A stretch of 64,000 bases of DNA from Emmonsiellopsis sp. PD_33 (GCA_032988165.1 JANTQF010000121.1:1-64000), one strand, 5' to 3'; counted from the stretch's first letter, positions 49,384 to 60,763 are shown. Program-made: numbers and translations. The notes: a model not told the origin generated them from the letters alone.

Positions 49384-49780
49384 GGTTTTTAGTTCTTGTT
49401 AGCTGTCTACTAAGTATGATTTTGTTGATATTACTACAGTTCTTCTCTAGATTTAGTGGTCTAGTGGTTTCTTCCTTGATATTTCACAATTCTCTTTGTG
49501 GAATTTCATGGAACAAACTCTAGAATTCAAATTCAGCAGGGACTTTTTTTTTTCTTTAGTTGTAGTCTTACTGCATGTGGTAGTCACATAGTTTTTAGTT
49601 CTTATTAGCTGTCTACTAAGTATGATTTTGTTAATATTACTCCAGTTTTTCTCTGGGTTCAGTGATCTAGTAGTTTCTTCCCTTGGAACTCAATGACTCC
49701 CTTCATGGAGTTCCAGGGAATAAACTCTAGAGTTTGAATCTAGTAGGGACTTTTTTTTTTAATTGCAGTCTTACCTGCAT
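49384..49780 (+). repeat. Two tandem copies of a tRNA-like SINE candidate
   Basis: Period about 206 bp (starts near 49384 and 49591). Each copy has an RNA polymerase III A-box-like site (TGGTCTAGTGG at 49457, TGATCTAGTAG at 49663) and, 57-58 bp further on, a B-box-like site (AATTCAAATTC at 49524, AGTTTGAATCT at 49731). Both B-box versions derive from GGTTCGAATCC by transitions only. Each ends in CAGGGAC/TAGGGAC plus a run of nine or ten T, a Pol III terminator. A flanking segment (CTGCATTTAGAATAATMTRRTTTA) at 48770 recurs at 49778, so a larger block may be duplicated. Confidence 0.6.
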
Positions 49781-50233
49781 TTAGAATAATATAGTTTATA
49801 TTTGTTCATAAACAATAAAGTCACCCAGTCAGTCTTACCTGAGATCATCAGTTATAAAATGAACTATTATTTTGACCATCTTTTTCATCATCTTCATCAG
49901 TTCTGATGTTCTCAATCTGTCTGTAGGCTGCAATAAAGATAAATGTATAGCTATAACTTAGATAATATCTTTACTGAAGATTCTGCAATGGTCTAGTGAG
50001 CATGTTTGACTCTAATTTTCTTTGCCCAAGTGTGACTTCAGCTATTATCTTTTTATTGAAAATCTGGGTTTTATTAATATTATTATCATACATCTTTGTT
50101 GTCCTCAGATAAAGAAATCAGCTGAGTTAGTGTCAATCTTATTCATAGATAACAACAATATACTTACTAAAAATTCTGTTTCTTTAAAACTTATCAACTG
50201 CTTTCATAACAACCTAATAATCAATGCTATCCT

Positions 50234-50855
50234 ACAACTGAAACCCACATGGCCAGCATGGCAGGCACTTTATCACCAATAGTAATAAGTAGTTCTATAA
50301 CCCTCAGGCCCTATTCTGGGTTCCAGCCTTGTGTGCTCAGTCTCAAGAGTGGTGATATCCACTTTGTCACTTATAACTCTATCATGAAATGCAACTTCAA
50401 CATCTAAAAGGATCTCTAATGGGATTGGCAACAAGTAATTCTATGCTCCTGAGGCTCTCTTCCAGCCTAGTGTACTGGGTCTTAATAGTGGTGGTATCCA
50501 TACCATCACCTATAATGCTATTATAAAGTGTGATGTTGATATCTGAAAGGATCTTTACAGCAACATTGTTATGATATGTATTTCTCTTTTCTTTATGTTA
50601 AGATGTTGCTGACAACTACTAGTCTGATAGTATTATTATATATTCTAGTATCTTCAATCATATGCAGAAGGAGATTACTGCCCTTATTCTCTCATTAATG
50701 AAGGTTAAGATCATTACTCCCTCTGAACATAAATACTTCATATAGATTAATGGTTTCATTTTGACCTCCCTCTCAATCTTTCAGTAGATGTGAATCTTCA
50801 GGTAGGAATATGATGAGTTGGGACCTTCCATTATCCACTATAAATACTTATTATA
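50234..50855 (+). pseudogene. Captured actin gene fragment, last exons, partly duplicated
   Basis: The second copy (50427-50855) reads clearly as the actin C-terminus: FYAPEALFQPSVLGLNSGGI, then KCDVDI and KDLYSNIVM, then after a 59-nt intron relic (50574-50632, donor mutated, CTGAC branch and TAG acceptor kept) HMQKEITALILSLMKVKIIT, and EYDELGPSIIHYK before the stop near 50853. Stops replace Trp, Arg and Gln codons by C-to-T or G-to-A change. A partial first copy (about 50234-50426) covers the part around GNERFRAPEALFQ with one frame shift. The upstream two-thirds of actin were not found. Presence of the intron shows a DNA-level, not retro-, capture. Confidence 0.85.
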
Positions 50856-51099
50856 GTGTTTATTATCCTTGGATAACATTTAGCTGACTACTGACCTAGT
50901 TGTCTGTGGACAACAATATGCTTACTAAAAACCTATTTCTCCTAATTGTGAAGTGATTGATTCATCATCTTGTATAGCTATTACATAACTTACTCTTCAG
51001 CAGATATTAATAGTTGTTGGTTTAATTAGTAGAGAAGGTTGTATTAGCTAGTTAGTCAAGATTATCAGCTCCATTACATAAGTTTATTATAAAGATAAC

Positions 51100-52320
51100 T
51101 AGTCATTTAATTTCTAAACTTACCTCTGATCATTATCACATCATCATTATCTCTCTTCACCTGCTGTGGACCTTATCAGCTCAAAAGCAATCAACCTCCT
51201 TTTCTAATGAGACATCAAAGTTCAAATTCACCTTCAGTAGCTATGGTACAGGGGCTTCAAACTCTAATGTGATAAACTGATATACAGCAAGCTAATCAAG
51301 ATGCTAAACCCCACATACCTACTCTACTTGAGCTTTTCAATTTATGTCAGCCCAGGCTAATTCCTTCTGGTCTATCTTGCTTTCAGAAGAGTACTACATT
51401 AGCTGATTTAGTTGAGAGATTCAATGACCATATAGACTGCATCTAGTATCCTCATGAATGGTCACCTTGATATCAAAGAAAGGCTCTGAATGTGAGAGAA
51501 TAAATCAACTACAGTTAGATTTATAATATTATATTATATGATGTCTTTAATCAGAGGCTTCAGATTGCAGATGATATGATTTCATATAAGTATTATATAT
51601 AATGTGTTATACTTTGATGATCTCCACTGACACTGAAAAATTGCAGAAGTTCAAGTCCCATCTATTATTAAGATACTTGAATAGATGCTATGTAAAGATC
51701 TAACTTCAAAGAATTTAGTTGTTGACCAGTCTTTCTATGTGCAACTAAATATAGATGCAGTAGAGAGTCTCAGCAAATATCTAATTTCATACTCATTATA
51801 CTAGGTTAAAGATATACCACAGTTTATTAATCCATATTGAGGACTGGCTCAGAATGTAGTGATCATTCAGACTTGAGAACTTACCTCACAATATTTATGC
51901 ACCCAGTGCACTGAAGAATCTAGGCCATTCAAAGATTATCTTGTGCCACATGATTTGCTGAATGACATATCTGCCAGTGATGGAGCATGTAGAAATTACT
52001 ATTTCAGAGGTGAAAGTGTAAAGTATAGCCTTTATAAGTACTAAAAGCATCCATCCTCTGATAATTCTTTGGTAGATACTAACTATAATTACAGTTGATG
52101 ATGTGGATCAGAATATAGTTATATATCTAATAATTTAAATGCATTCATAAAGGATGGGTATTAGCTTACCATGCTGATGAAAAGAATTTTTTAGATGATT
52201 ACCTGAGAAGATTTAGAGAGTCTGAGACTCCCCCTGAAATTATCTCATTCTTCTCATTATTATCTTGGAAAAATTTTGATATTAAAGATTATTCATTCCT
52301 TATTATTTTCTAAGTCTAGT
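51100..52320 (+). pseudogene. Relic gene with a Cys-rich domain resembling DUF3716
   Basis: Between the actin fragment and the transposase there is weak plus-strand coding character. The clearest part, about 51870-52050, reads CTQCTEESRPFKDYLVPHDL, then DGACRNYYFRGESVKYSLY. The spacing C-X2-C ... P-F-x-x-(C/Y) ... G-A-C-x-N-(C/Y)-x-F-x-G ... (C/Y)-S resembles the small zinc-binding-type DUF3716 domain of filamentous fungi, with Cys-to-Tyr changes expected from the mutation. Upstream (51600-51760) a helical piece reads LQKFKSHLLLRYLNRCYVK. Function unknown; the domain call is tentative. Confidence 0.4.
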
Positions 52321-52358
52321 ATCTACTTCTTGCACCTTTCTATTATAATCACAGAAAA

Positions 52359-55042
52359 ATGAGTCAAAGCTTTAATTCCACCTTTTCCTCACAGTCATAA
52401 CTCCCTATTGATGACTCAAGTAATATTAATCTATCAATACCACCATAAATTAGTGCATCTATTCCTCCTTTACTGGAACAAATTGGTTGTGACAACTAGT
52501 TTGTGGTTTATCCAGAGGCAAAACATTCAAATCTCAAGATTTTTGAATGATGATGGAGGTTAACAAAATGAGCTGAGTACTCTAGGGGTTTAAAGCCCTT
52601 TACCTGGGATTCCATGTAATATATAATAAAAGTGTGATAGTTCTTCTGAGAGGGTATCATGGTAACAGATAAGAAACCTATAGTGTCATGTAAATATTAT
52701 AATAAATATTTTGCCTACTCATTGCTAAAGGGTGAGATAATGATAATGATGAATAATCATATCAAAAAGAGCTAATACTGTTAGAGGCAGGCAAGGTTTT
52801 AAGGTATGAAGAATGTTGATTTAATGACATCATAAAGAAGAATATTATAATAAATAATAGTAAGTATCCTTTTTATTCCCAAGACTGTAGTAGGAGTTTC
52901 AGGGCTTCAGCTAACTATACAAAATCAACATGATTAGGGATAGTAGCACAGATGATATTAAATTCACCAAGAAGAAATTCTAATAAACTCTAATAGAGGT
53001 TTTAGTCTCTATATAATTACTCTTTCATTTTGTAGACAACTTTTACTTCTACTAAATGATCTGAATGTTGCAACCCAGTATAACCATATCTAATGTATTA
53101 TATATCCTAAAGATTGCTAATAAGCTTATGAAAGAGGGCTTCTAATAGATTCTTAATCATATATCTACTGAGAGTCATATCTCTCTTGCCCTTGATGGCT
53201 GGACCAGCTCATTCAATGATGCATTTATGGTAGTGGTAGTGTACTTTATTGACTGTAATTAGAAGTTCCAGGAACTCATACTGGGATTTAAACACATTGA
53301 AACTGGGCACAGTGGGAGGGAGCTATCTGATATTGCAATGAATATTATGAAGATGTATGGTATTAAGAAGTGAATATTTAGTATGACAACAGATAATGCA
53401 AGTAATAATGTAATACTTGTTGCAAGTCTAAACATAGTAATATGAATACTGAATTCATTAATATATATTAAGTAATATATTAAGATTCCATGCCTGGCTC
53501 ATATAATTCAGCTGGTTGTGAAGGAACTTCTGAACTCAATGAAGGTTAGCCTGAAAAATGATAGAATAACTCAGAATTGAGATGATTCTATATTACCTAA
53601 TCTCACATAGATGTAGAGTGTTCCCTAGATACTAATAAAGATGAGCTTGCTGTTATTTTAGAATGTTATCTGTAGATAATGCAATTTCCTGCTACATTTT
53701 TATTATCTATGAATAACAACACTGAATGATTGCTGCTGACTCTATTTCACTAGATTCATCTATTAACTAGATATATCAATATAAGTTCATAGTATAAATA
53801 AGCATTTTAGGATATCCAACAGTCTGGTATGAACAGAACAGGTGAAGTGCTAAAGTTACTAGTAATAAATGTGACCACTTAATGGAATTCAACTTTTCAT
53901 ATGCTATGTTGTGTGCTTAGACTCAGAGTCTATATAGATAGGTATGTTAAAGATATCAATCAGCAAGCTAAATTTGAGCTAGATAGAAACAAGTGGTAGT
54001 CAGTTAAGTATTTAATTGAGCTCATAAAATCTTTTACTAAATATATAGCTACACTTTCTACAGCAATAATCCCAACTCTCTTTATAGTGCTCCAGCTGTA
54101 TGAGAACCTGTTCAATCATATCAATCATTATAAAGTGGCATTGAAGAGAAAGTATTTGCACTGGAAGCACTTAATGTATAATGCCTTATGTAAATGCCAT
54201 GAGAAGTTGATTAAATACTATATAGATACAAAAAAGAAGCATGGGTATCTCTATGCTGTTACAATAATCCTGTCTTCAAATTAGAAATTAAAGCTCTTCA
54301 GTCAAGAAAGTTGAGATGATAATGACTATGAATGGCAAGAAAAGTACTGAAACCATTTTCAAGAAGTATATAATAGATATGTATCTAAATTGTCTGGTAA
54401 AGACACACTATAACAGTAGTCTAGGCAACAAATGAGATAATCAAATAATCTTTTTGACTTGATCTTCAGTAATGTACTCAATAGCATTGCCTTGACTGAA
54501 GTTAGTAAGAGGAATGAGGTAAAAAAGTATCTAGATCAAGATTAATTTACTACTCTCATGTATGGGATATCTATTCATATTCATGTAGTGTACTAAATAT
54601 TAGTATAGAGCTAAGTGAGGAATATGATTACTTACTGTACTGGAAGGAACATCATTTATAGTATCTTATTTTAGTATAGATGATTCAAGACTACCTTTTA
54701 GTATCTAGTTCAACTGTTAGTGTAAAACAGCTCTTCAATGTAGCTTATAATATTTATTATTACTGCTGTAATTATCTTAAGCTATCAATCTTGTAGACTC
54801 TAATGCTGAAGATGTGCTTGGATCAGATCACTCTGAGTGAGAAGAAGAGTAAGTTAGCTGAAGAGGGTGAGGTAGTGAATGATAAGTTTAATGAAGATGG
54901 GGAGAATGATGACTTGGTCTTGAGTGAGATAGATATAATTAATAATATAGAGGATGAAGGTATTGATATTGATATGTTGCAAGATGCTGAAGATGATAAG
55001 TCTGAAGATGATGTAGTTTCAGATAATTCAAAAAGAAGGTAG
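52359..55042 (+). pseudogene. hAT-family transposase of the giant element, decayed
   Basis: From an ATG at 52359 to a TAG at 55040. A BED-type zinc finger relic lies near 52690 (VSCKYYNKYFAYSLLKGE ... NHIKKS). The RNase-H-fold core shows LALDGWTSSFNDAFMVVVVY at 53188 (first catalytic Asp), the hAT-typical GFKHIETGHSGRELSDI, and MTTDNASNN at about 53383 (second Asp). The dimerisation region near 54700-54830 reads VSSSTVSVKQLFNVAYN ... LMLKMC. The last 80 codons (54803-55042) are open and very acidic. Stops within the core are of RIP type. It is in the right place and orientation to be the element's own transposase. Confidence 0.82.
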
Positions 55043-55158
55043 TAATAAAATGATAAAGATTAGAGGCCTTCATCAAAGTAGATTTCAATCAGGTTGAATA
55101 ATAGTTTCACATCAAGGCAACCTATAGTGATCAGATATTTAGTGACTTCTACACTTCC

Positions 55159-55242
55159 TAATAATGCATTAACCTCCTGATATCTCCCCAGTAATGCATT
55201 AGCACTCTAGCATCTCCCTGGTGGTGCATTAACCTCTCAAAG
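55159..55242 (+). repeat. Three 30-bp direct repeats
   Basis: The core ATGCATTARCMYYYT recurs at 55164, 55194 and 55224 with an exact 30-bp period, so it would encode a 10-residue repeat. The following sequence to about 55440 still reads as a helical, charged protein end (KQGSQWLQDI), possibly a further exon of the transposase gene. Confidence 0.5.
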
Positions 55243-55824
55243 TTCACTCAGTTTAAGCCAGCCTGTGCATGAAAGAGGATCTTGAGTGTTTGATGGCCTG
55301 AATTCCTTAGGAAAAAAATTGTGAAGAGAAGCAGCTGAGAGGTATGAAGCAGAGGCTGCAAAAAAACAAGGTAGTCAGTGGCTGCAGGATATATGAAAGA
55401 AGAGGGCATCAGATATTATACTGAACAAGAAGAGTAGTAATTAATGTTATTATTTATAAACAACAATATATATTAATATAGAAAGAGGGGTTAGTTAAGA
55501 TGATCTACTTCATTATATATATATAGATACTAGGTTATAAAATGTAGTTTTCAGTTTTCAGTTTGCAGTTATTTGCTTTTCCAATACATAAAAGTAATGC
55601 ATTAAAAAAATGTGCAGTAGATATTCAGGGCATAAATGTCATATAACTGTTCAGACTAATCTAATTGGGAAATTTACCCAAAGGTCCTGATTCTCTGAGT
55701 AATTTGGAGATTACTCAAGTTGAAAAAATACACAGTGTGAGTTAAGCTGAGTTATAATGGCAGGTGCTTAGAACAAATTAAGGCAAATAATTTCAAGTTC
55801 AAGTCAAATTTTAAACTCAGAATT

Positions 55825-55846
55825 ACTCAGCCTCATCTGCACTCTA
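55825..55846 (-). repeat. Right terminal inverted repeat of giant hAT
   Basis: Inverted partner of 43333-43354, followed directly by the second copy of the 8-bp duplication. Confidence 0.82.
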
Positions 55847-55854
55847 ATCTTAAA

Positions 55855-57115
55855 GATATAAAATAAAGTTATATATTCTACTTGTACTTTTCTATACATT
55901 TCTGTATATACACATAATTGATGATATTATGCACATACTTATTTCTTATATTAAGATTATCTTCTGTTCTAAATAATTATGTGTAGAGGCTTTCAATCTG
56001 TGTTGATCTCTTAGATTTAAATATGGTAGATTACTCAGCTAAAATATATAATACTTTGATTAATAATTATTAGGAAATATATTATTTATTAGCATATTAG
56101 CTAAAGAGGATTAGGAGAATTATCATATAGAGTAATAGAACATTAATAAAATAAATTTAATACATAAAGTCTGAATAAATATTAAAAAAAGTTAATTAGA
56201 AATAGAGGAGGTATTCAGTCCATTTGAAGATAAGTACTACAAGCTATTTTTAAAGATAATATAGCTGAGTAGAATCCTGTGAAGTTTATTATCTTAAATT
56301 ATTATATTTACTTAATTACTCTTTTTTGCATTAATACATGTAGTATCATCATATTTTCCTGCTTAAACTCCTGAAAGAATATACTAGTATAGAAAGAGTT
56401 ACAGCTAGCTGTAAGTTATTAAAGAATGATTATCTTAATAAAGTAGCAAGTTACTTTATATTCTACTGAAAGATAGATAAATAGCTTGCTATAAATTTAA
56501 AAGTTATCTCATACATTCATTATGTATGTTATAGCTTAATTTAATTGCCAGACTTACTACAACTATAAAAATATCTCATATAGTCACTACTAGATCAGGA
56601 TAATTCTGCAGCTATCTTTACATGAAATTTCCTTATAAGCTTTATTAATAAATCACATTATTAATTTATTAATTTATCATGACTATTAATTAGGTAGGTC
56701 AGCTAAATTCAAACTTCATCTAACTAATTAATAAGATTAAATATATAGTGTTCTAACCTGATAAAATCTCATTCAGGAAATTAAATGGGATTTAAGTAGG
56801 AATTTCTAAGAGAAACACATCTAACTATTAGTATCTCAGGAAATAAGGGAAAAAAATTATAGTAATAAATTTTAGTAATAATTCTATACTCATTCTTAAT
56901 ATTTATAGTATGATGCTGAAATTCTACTATCTAGTAGCTTCATATCTTCTTAGTATCTTATTTTTAAGATCAGTATATTAGAGATATTTATTTGTGTAGA
57001 TCTCTTAATTTCCAGATGTGAGATTATAATGATAATTATTATATAGTATGTAAGTCTTACCTCCTACTATTTATATAATAAGTTTATTCTTAATTCTCTG
57101 AAAAATTGATCCTCA
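55855..57115. other. AT-rich, nothing recognisable
   Basis: CpG-free, stop-dense in all frames; no domain, LTR or TIR recognised. Confidence 0.4.
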
Positions 57116-57123
57116 CACTCAGC

Positions 57124-57491
57124 TAGTGTTGTTTTTTTTCAGGTTCAGATTGAAAAACCACCTCAGGTGCCCACCTAAATAGATTATCAGGTTAGGGGGA
57201 GTCAACCTGAAAAGCCTATTATAGGTTGGCACTAGTCCCAAATAGGCTTAGCACCGGCCATATTAGGCTTAGCATGTTCCAAATCTAGATTAGTATGTCA
57301 AGACCTGAGTGCACTAACTACATTGAGACTATGCTAAGCCTAATATGGCCAGTGCTAAGCCTATTTGGGACTAGCACTAACCCATCAGATTTGAAAAAGC
57401 CCATCAGGTTTGATACCTTAGGCCTAATATAGAGCTTTTTTCTTTTCAGGTTTGAAACCCAGTAGATTTACAGGTTAGATTTACAACACTA
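57124..57491. mobile_element. hAT-type MITE, copy 1
   Basis: 368 bp. Ends are inverted TAGTGTTGT repeats, each followed by pyrimidine/AACCTG-type subterminal motifs (CAGGTTT and its complement many times). Flanked by CACTCAGC (57116-57123) and CACTCAGT (57492-57499), an 8-bp target duplication with one transition. The interior holds a long imperfect inverted repeat (AATAGGCTTAGCACYGGCCATATTAGGCTTAGC and its complement, about 57240-57370). No coding capacity. Confidence 0.85.
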
Positions 57492-58128
57492 CACTCAGTC
57501 TGCATCTCTCTACAAGAAAAAATGTCAGCTGTGTTTTCTCTCATCTTGAAATACTATCTTCTCAAATGCCTTTAATCTTCTAGTATAATAAATTTCAGTG
57601 CTTCAAGCTCTCCTCTTTATGAGATTAGTACACTAATTTCTCTTCTATAAACTTTAATATTAATTCCACCCATCTCAGTTTCTGAAGGACTTAAGACTAC
57701 CACAATTAAGATAAGAATTTATATTATATGAAAGTAAGATAATGAGTATCAAATTCAATTTAATTAATGATAGAAATAGATAGTAACTATAAATATAATT
57801 TAATATGATAATACTTACAAGAACTATTTATAATAGAGTATAAAGTAGAGCTCTAAATTCTGAAAGTCCTTCAAGTAAGTAGTATTTCAGTAGAATAATA
57901 AACTAGCTTTACTCTATATTCAATATAAGTAGATCCTTTAACACCCTTAGTATAGTAATATGAGGACCTCAGGAATGGGAAAACATCTTATTAATAAGAA
58001 ATACTAGAATGCTGTCTCTTTAAATAAACAGATAGATATTAAAATAGTATTTATAAGTATAATATAAATTAATTTATTTAGTAATAAACTGTGGTAATAA
58101 TCCTTTCATCTCAGTAAAACTCTGCATG

Positions 58129-58568
58129 TAGTGTTGTTTTTTTTTGGGTTCAGGTTGAAAAACTGCCTTGGGCGCCCACTCAAACAGGTTTGCAGGTTTT
58201 AATTGGTTGATTAAACCTGAAAAAATGGGTTGGTGGGTTTCTACTGGTCAACCTGTTTCAAACCTGACAGGTTTATACTAGGCCAAAATAGGCTTAGTAG
58301 TGGCTAAATTAGGCCTAGCGGCCGGTTTTTCTGCTTAGTCACACAGCGCTAATCCAATTATGGCAGGCACTAAGCCTAATTTGGTCAGCACTAGGCCCCT
58401 TTGGGACTAGCATGAACCCATCAGGTTTGAAAAAAAAAATCAGGTTTGAATGCTCTGACCTGATTGGCTCATCAGGTTCTACTAGATGCTGAGAACCTGA
58501 CCTGAGGCAGGTTTTTTCCTTTTCAGGTTTAAAACCCAGTGGGTTTGCAGGTCGGGTTTACAACACTA
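58129..58568. mobile_element. hAT-type MITE, copy 2 (young)
   Basis: 440 bp, same TAGTGTTGT termini and CAGGTTT motifs as copy 1, flanked by a perfect 8-bp duplication TCTGCATG (58121-58128 and 58569-58576). It keeps several CpGs (GGGCGCC, AGCGGCCGG, CAGCGCT, GGTCGGG), unlike everything around it, so it arrived late or escaped mutation. Confidence 0.88.
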
Positions 58569-58829
58569 TCTGCATGCAAGTAACTATGAGTAGAGACACT
58601 ATCATTTAATAAAGAAAACTATCAAATTCTCCTTCTTTATATCTTTCTATTAATAAATATGGCATTTCATGCCATATAGAATTCTAATCTCTAGTAGTTA
58701 CTAGTATATAATAATAGTAAAGTCAAGGCCTTCCTCTCAAAATAAATTGCCCTGTAAAAAGAGCTGAATAACTCCTATGAAATGATGATGAAAGATCTAT
58801 TTTTAAACTGAATTTCTAATATAAAGATT

Positions 58830-59950
58830 ATACTAATCTTAGATGCATAAATAAGTATAAATAGTTTAGCATTTCTCTATGTTAAAGGCTACTATATCAC
58901 CCAGAAATGAGAGTATATAGAGGCATTAATTGAATTTAAGTATCTTAGTGGTATACATACTGGTAACAATATAGCAGGATATGTGATATAGTATATATAT
59001 AATATATGAATTAAAGATGACATTTTTACTCTCACAGCTGATAATATAGTAAATAATAATACATTAATAGTATTCTTGGAGAAATGCCTGTATGCAGAGG
59101 ATGGAGTTTACTAGGATGTCAAAATGTATTAACTTTTTTATATAGCTCATATTGTGTAGCTGACAGTAAAATAACTAGTTAGAGACCTATAAATTGAATT
59201 AATAAATAATAATATCTCACAGACATTTTATGAGAATAATATTAATATAAGTAATAAAAAGAAGATCTCATTTAGTTATATATTCTTAAAGATATATAAT
59301 AGTTCATAGTAACAGTTTAATAGCATTTCTAATCTCTTAATTATTTAATTAATTACATTTACTTGCCAATACTCTCTCAAGTTCTCCCCAATGAATTAAA
59401 AGCTTTCAGAAGCTCTAGTCAGAGCACATTAAGCTCTAAATGATTCAGAATGTTAAGATCTGATGAAGCTCAATATATCTTATATATATCTATACACTGT
59501 AACTTAGAGATTCAATTCATTGCTAAGTAGTGACTCAGGATAACTTCAAGCTCTACTATCTCTAGTTAAGTAATGATAAATGGTAGCTCATTATGTATGT
59601 TATTACCCTACTTTATTTATTCTAGTAGGTTACTAAGATTCTTTTAGATATAAACATATTACTCATCTATAATGCATTTTTAATCTATAATGTACTGTTC
59701 AACTACCTTGATGAATAGCTTTTTAAGGTAACCTATAAAATCCTAATCATTCAGAATAACTTGAAGATTACACTGAAAGCTACATATAATAAACTGAAGA
59801 AATACTATTCAGATATTAATACTAATAGTAGTATGAGAAAGATTTACTGTATTATTATAATTCTAAACTTATATTTATAATTACTAGCTTATAATAGTGA
59901 GGAATAGGAGCCAGAGATAAAAGCCTAATCATTATAATATATAAAGATAT
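58830..59950 (+). pseudogene. Second hAT-family transposase relic
   Basis: A different hAT transposase from the one at 53 kb. It starts near ILDA-ISINSLAFLYVKGYYI (58836), with the catalytic-region relic SGIHTGNNIAGYVI near 58950, LTADN near 59035 and a helical C-terminal part reading YNKLKKYYSDINTNS near 59790-59830. Trp codons have become stops. The amino part was not found. Confidence 0.65.
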
Positions 59951-60760
59951 ACTATGAAAAATGGTATTTACCTCATCAACCTGCAACTACTAATAATTAA
60001 CTGTAGGTAGATATTTACCCTCTTTCATTTTCTTGATTTACTTAGTACTAATAACTTCCCAGACTCATTAATTGTTTTCTACACTATACTAGTAGTCACC
60101 TTTAATTATTCATATTAATGAATTTAATTAGTATCTAAACAACAGTCTTAGTCCAGAGGAAAATATCTTATTAATGTGAAAGACAATTAAATTAACATAT
60201 CTAACTGTTATATTGATAGCCAGAGACATTCTATTAATTCTAATTGAAAGTATAGAAATTAAATAGCAGTTCAGTGTGAGCTATTATGTTGTCTCATAAG
60301 AGTAATTATCATTATTAGGAAAGATAATACATAAGATCATGCTGATGAAGCATGCAAATGAAAGAGAATAATTATAGGTAGAGAAAAAATAAAATGAGAA
60401 GAATGTAGTAGAGAATGAGGCTAATAATAATAGAGAGAGTAATAATATAAATATTATAATAAGAAAGGAGAAACTTACATCTAAAGAGGAATAACTAGTA
60501 GAGGAGTGTTCATTAGGATGGTTCTCACACACAAGTATAGCTAAATGAAGGAGGATATGAGAAGAGATACTAGATTTTAAGATGATAATTGATAACTCAG
60601 TATTTAGAGGAGGCATCTGAAATATAGTATACTAGAACTATTATCTTTAGCTGTTACATCTCATATTATTTGTATACTATATTAATGTGCTATTATAGTC
60701 TCTGGGAATCTCATTATGTTAAATCTGCAGGCAGGATTAAGATAAGAAATATAATTTAAT
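59951..60760. other. AT-rich, nothing recognisable
   Basis: The longest frame (60284-60616, minus) is low-complexity Ser/Phe/Leu made by an A/G-rich tract and is not credible as a gene. Confidence 0.4.
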
Positions 60761-60763
60761 TCA

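Larger units (their letters stand above)
44033..55467. repeat. Family of about 20-bp palindromes dispersed in the giant hAT
   Basis: Variants of the palindrome TTRTTATCYRYRGATAACAA occur near 44033, 44163, 44211, 45825, 45861, 46842, 47943, 47980, 48021, 50097, 50139, 50861, 50899, 53663, 53700 and 55445. Several come as pairs 35-45 bp apart, sometimes followed by a CTTACTAAAAA segment (50160, 50918), so part of the family is a repeat of about 75 bp (50097-50175 and 50861-50937 are the clearest). Some copies sit inside the relic coding regions. I did not notice members outside the element. Confidence 0.7.
43333..55846 (+). mobile_element. Giant (12.5 kb) hAT transposon with captured genes, decayed
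   Basis: Flanked by a perfect 8-bp duplication ATCTTAAA (43325-43332 and 55847-55854), the length made by hAT transposases. The outermost 22 bp are inverted repeats with two mismatches (TAGAGTGCAGATAAGTCTGA at the left; TAGAGTGCAGATGAGGCTGA at the right, reverse complement). Both ends carry clustered GAGTTRA/TTRAGTT motifs, like the subterminal binding sites of hAT elements. Inside, left to right: SNF2 helicase relic (-), SINE pair, actin fragments (+), Cys-rich domain relic (+), hAT transposase relic (+). Typical hAT elements are 2-5 kb, so this one is unusually large and gene-carrying. Orientation is given by the transposase. Confidence 0.85.

Noticed and set aside
60284..60616. Minus-strand frame with hydrophobic composition
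   Set aside because: Low-complexity product of an A/G-rich tract; no membrane-protein family resemblance.
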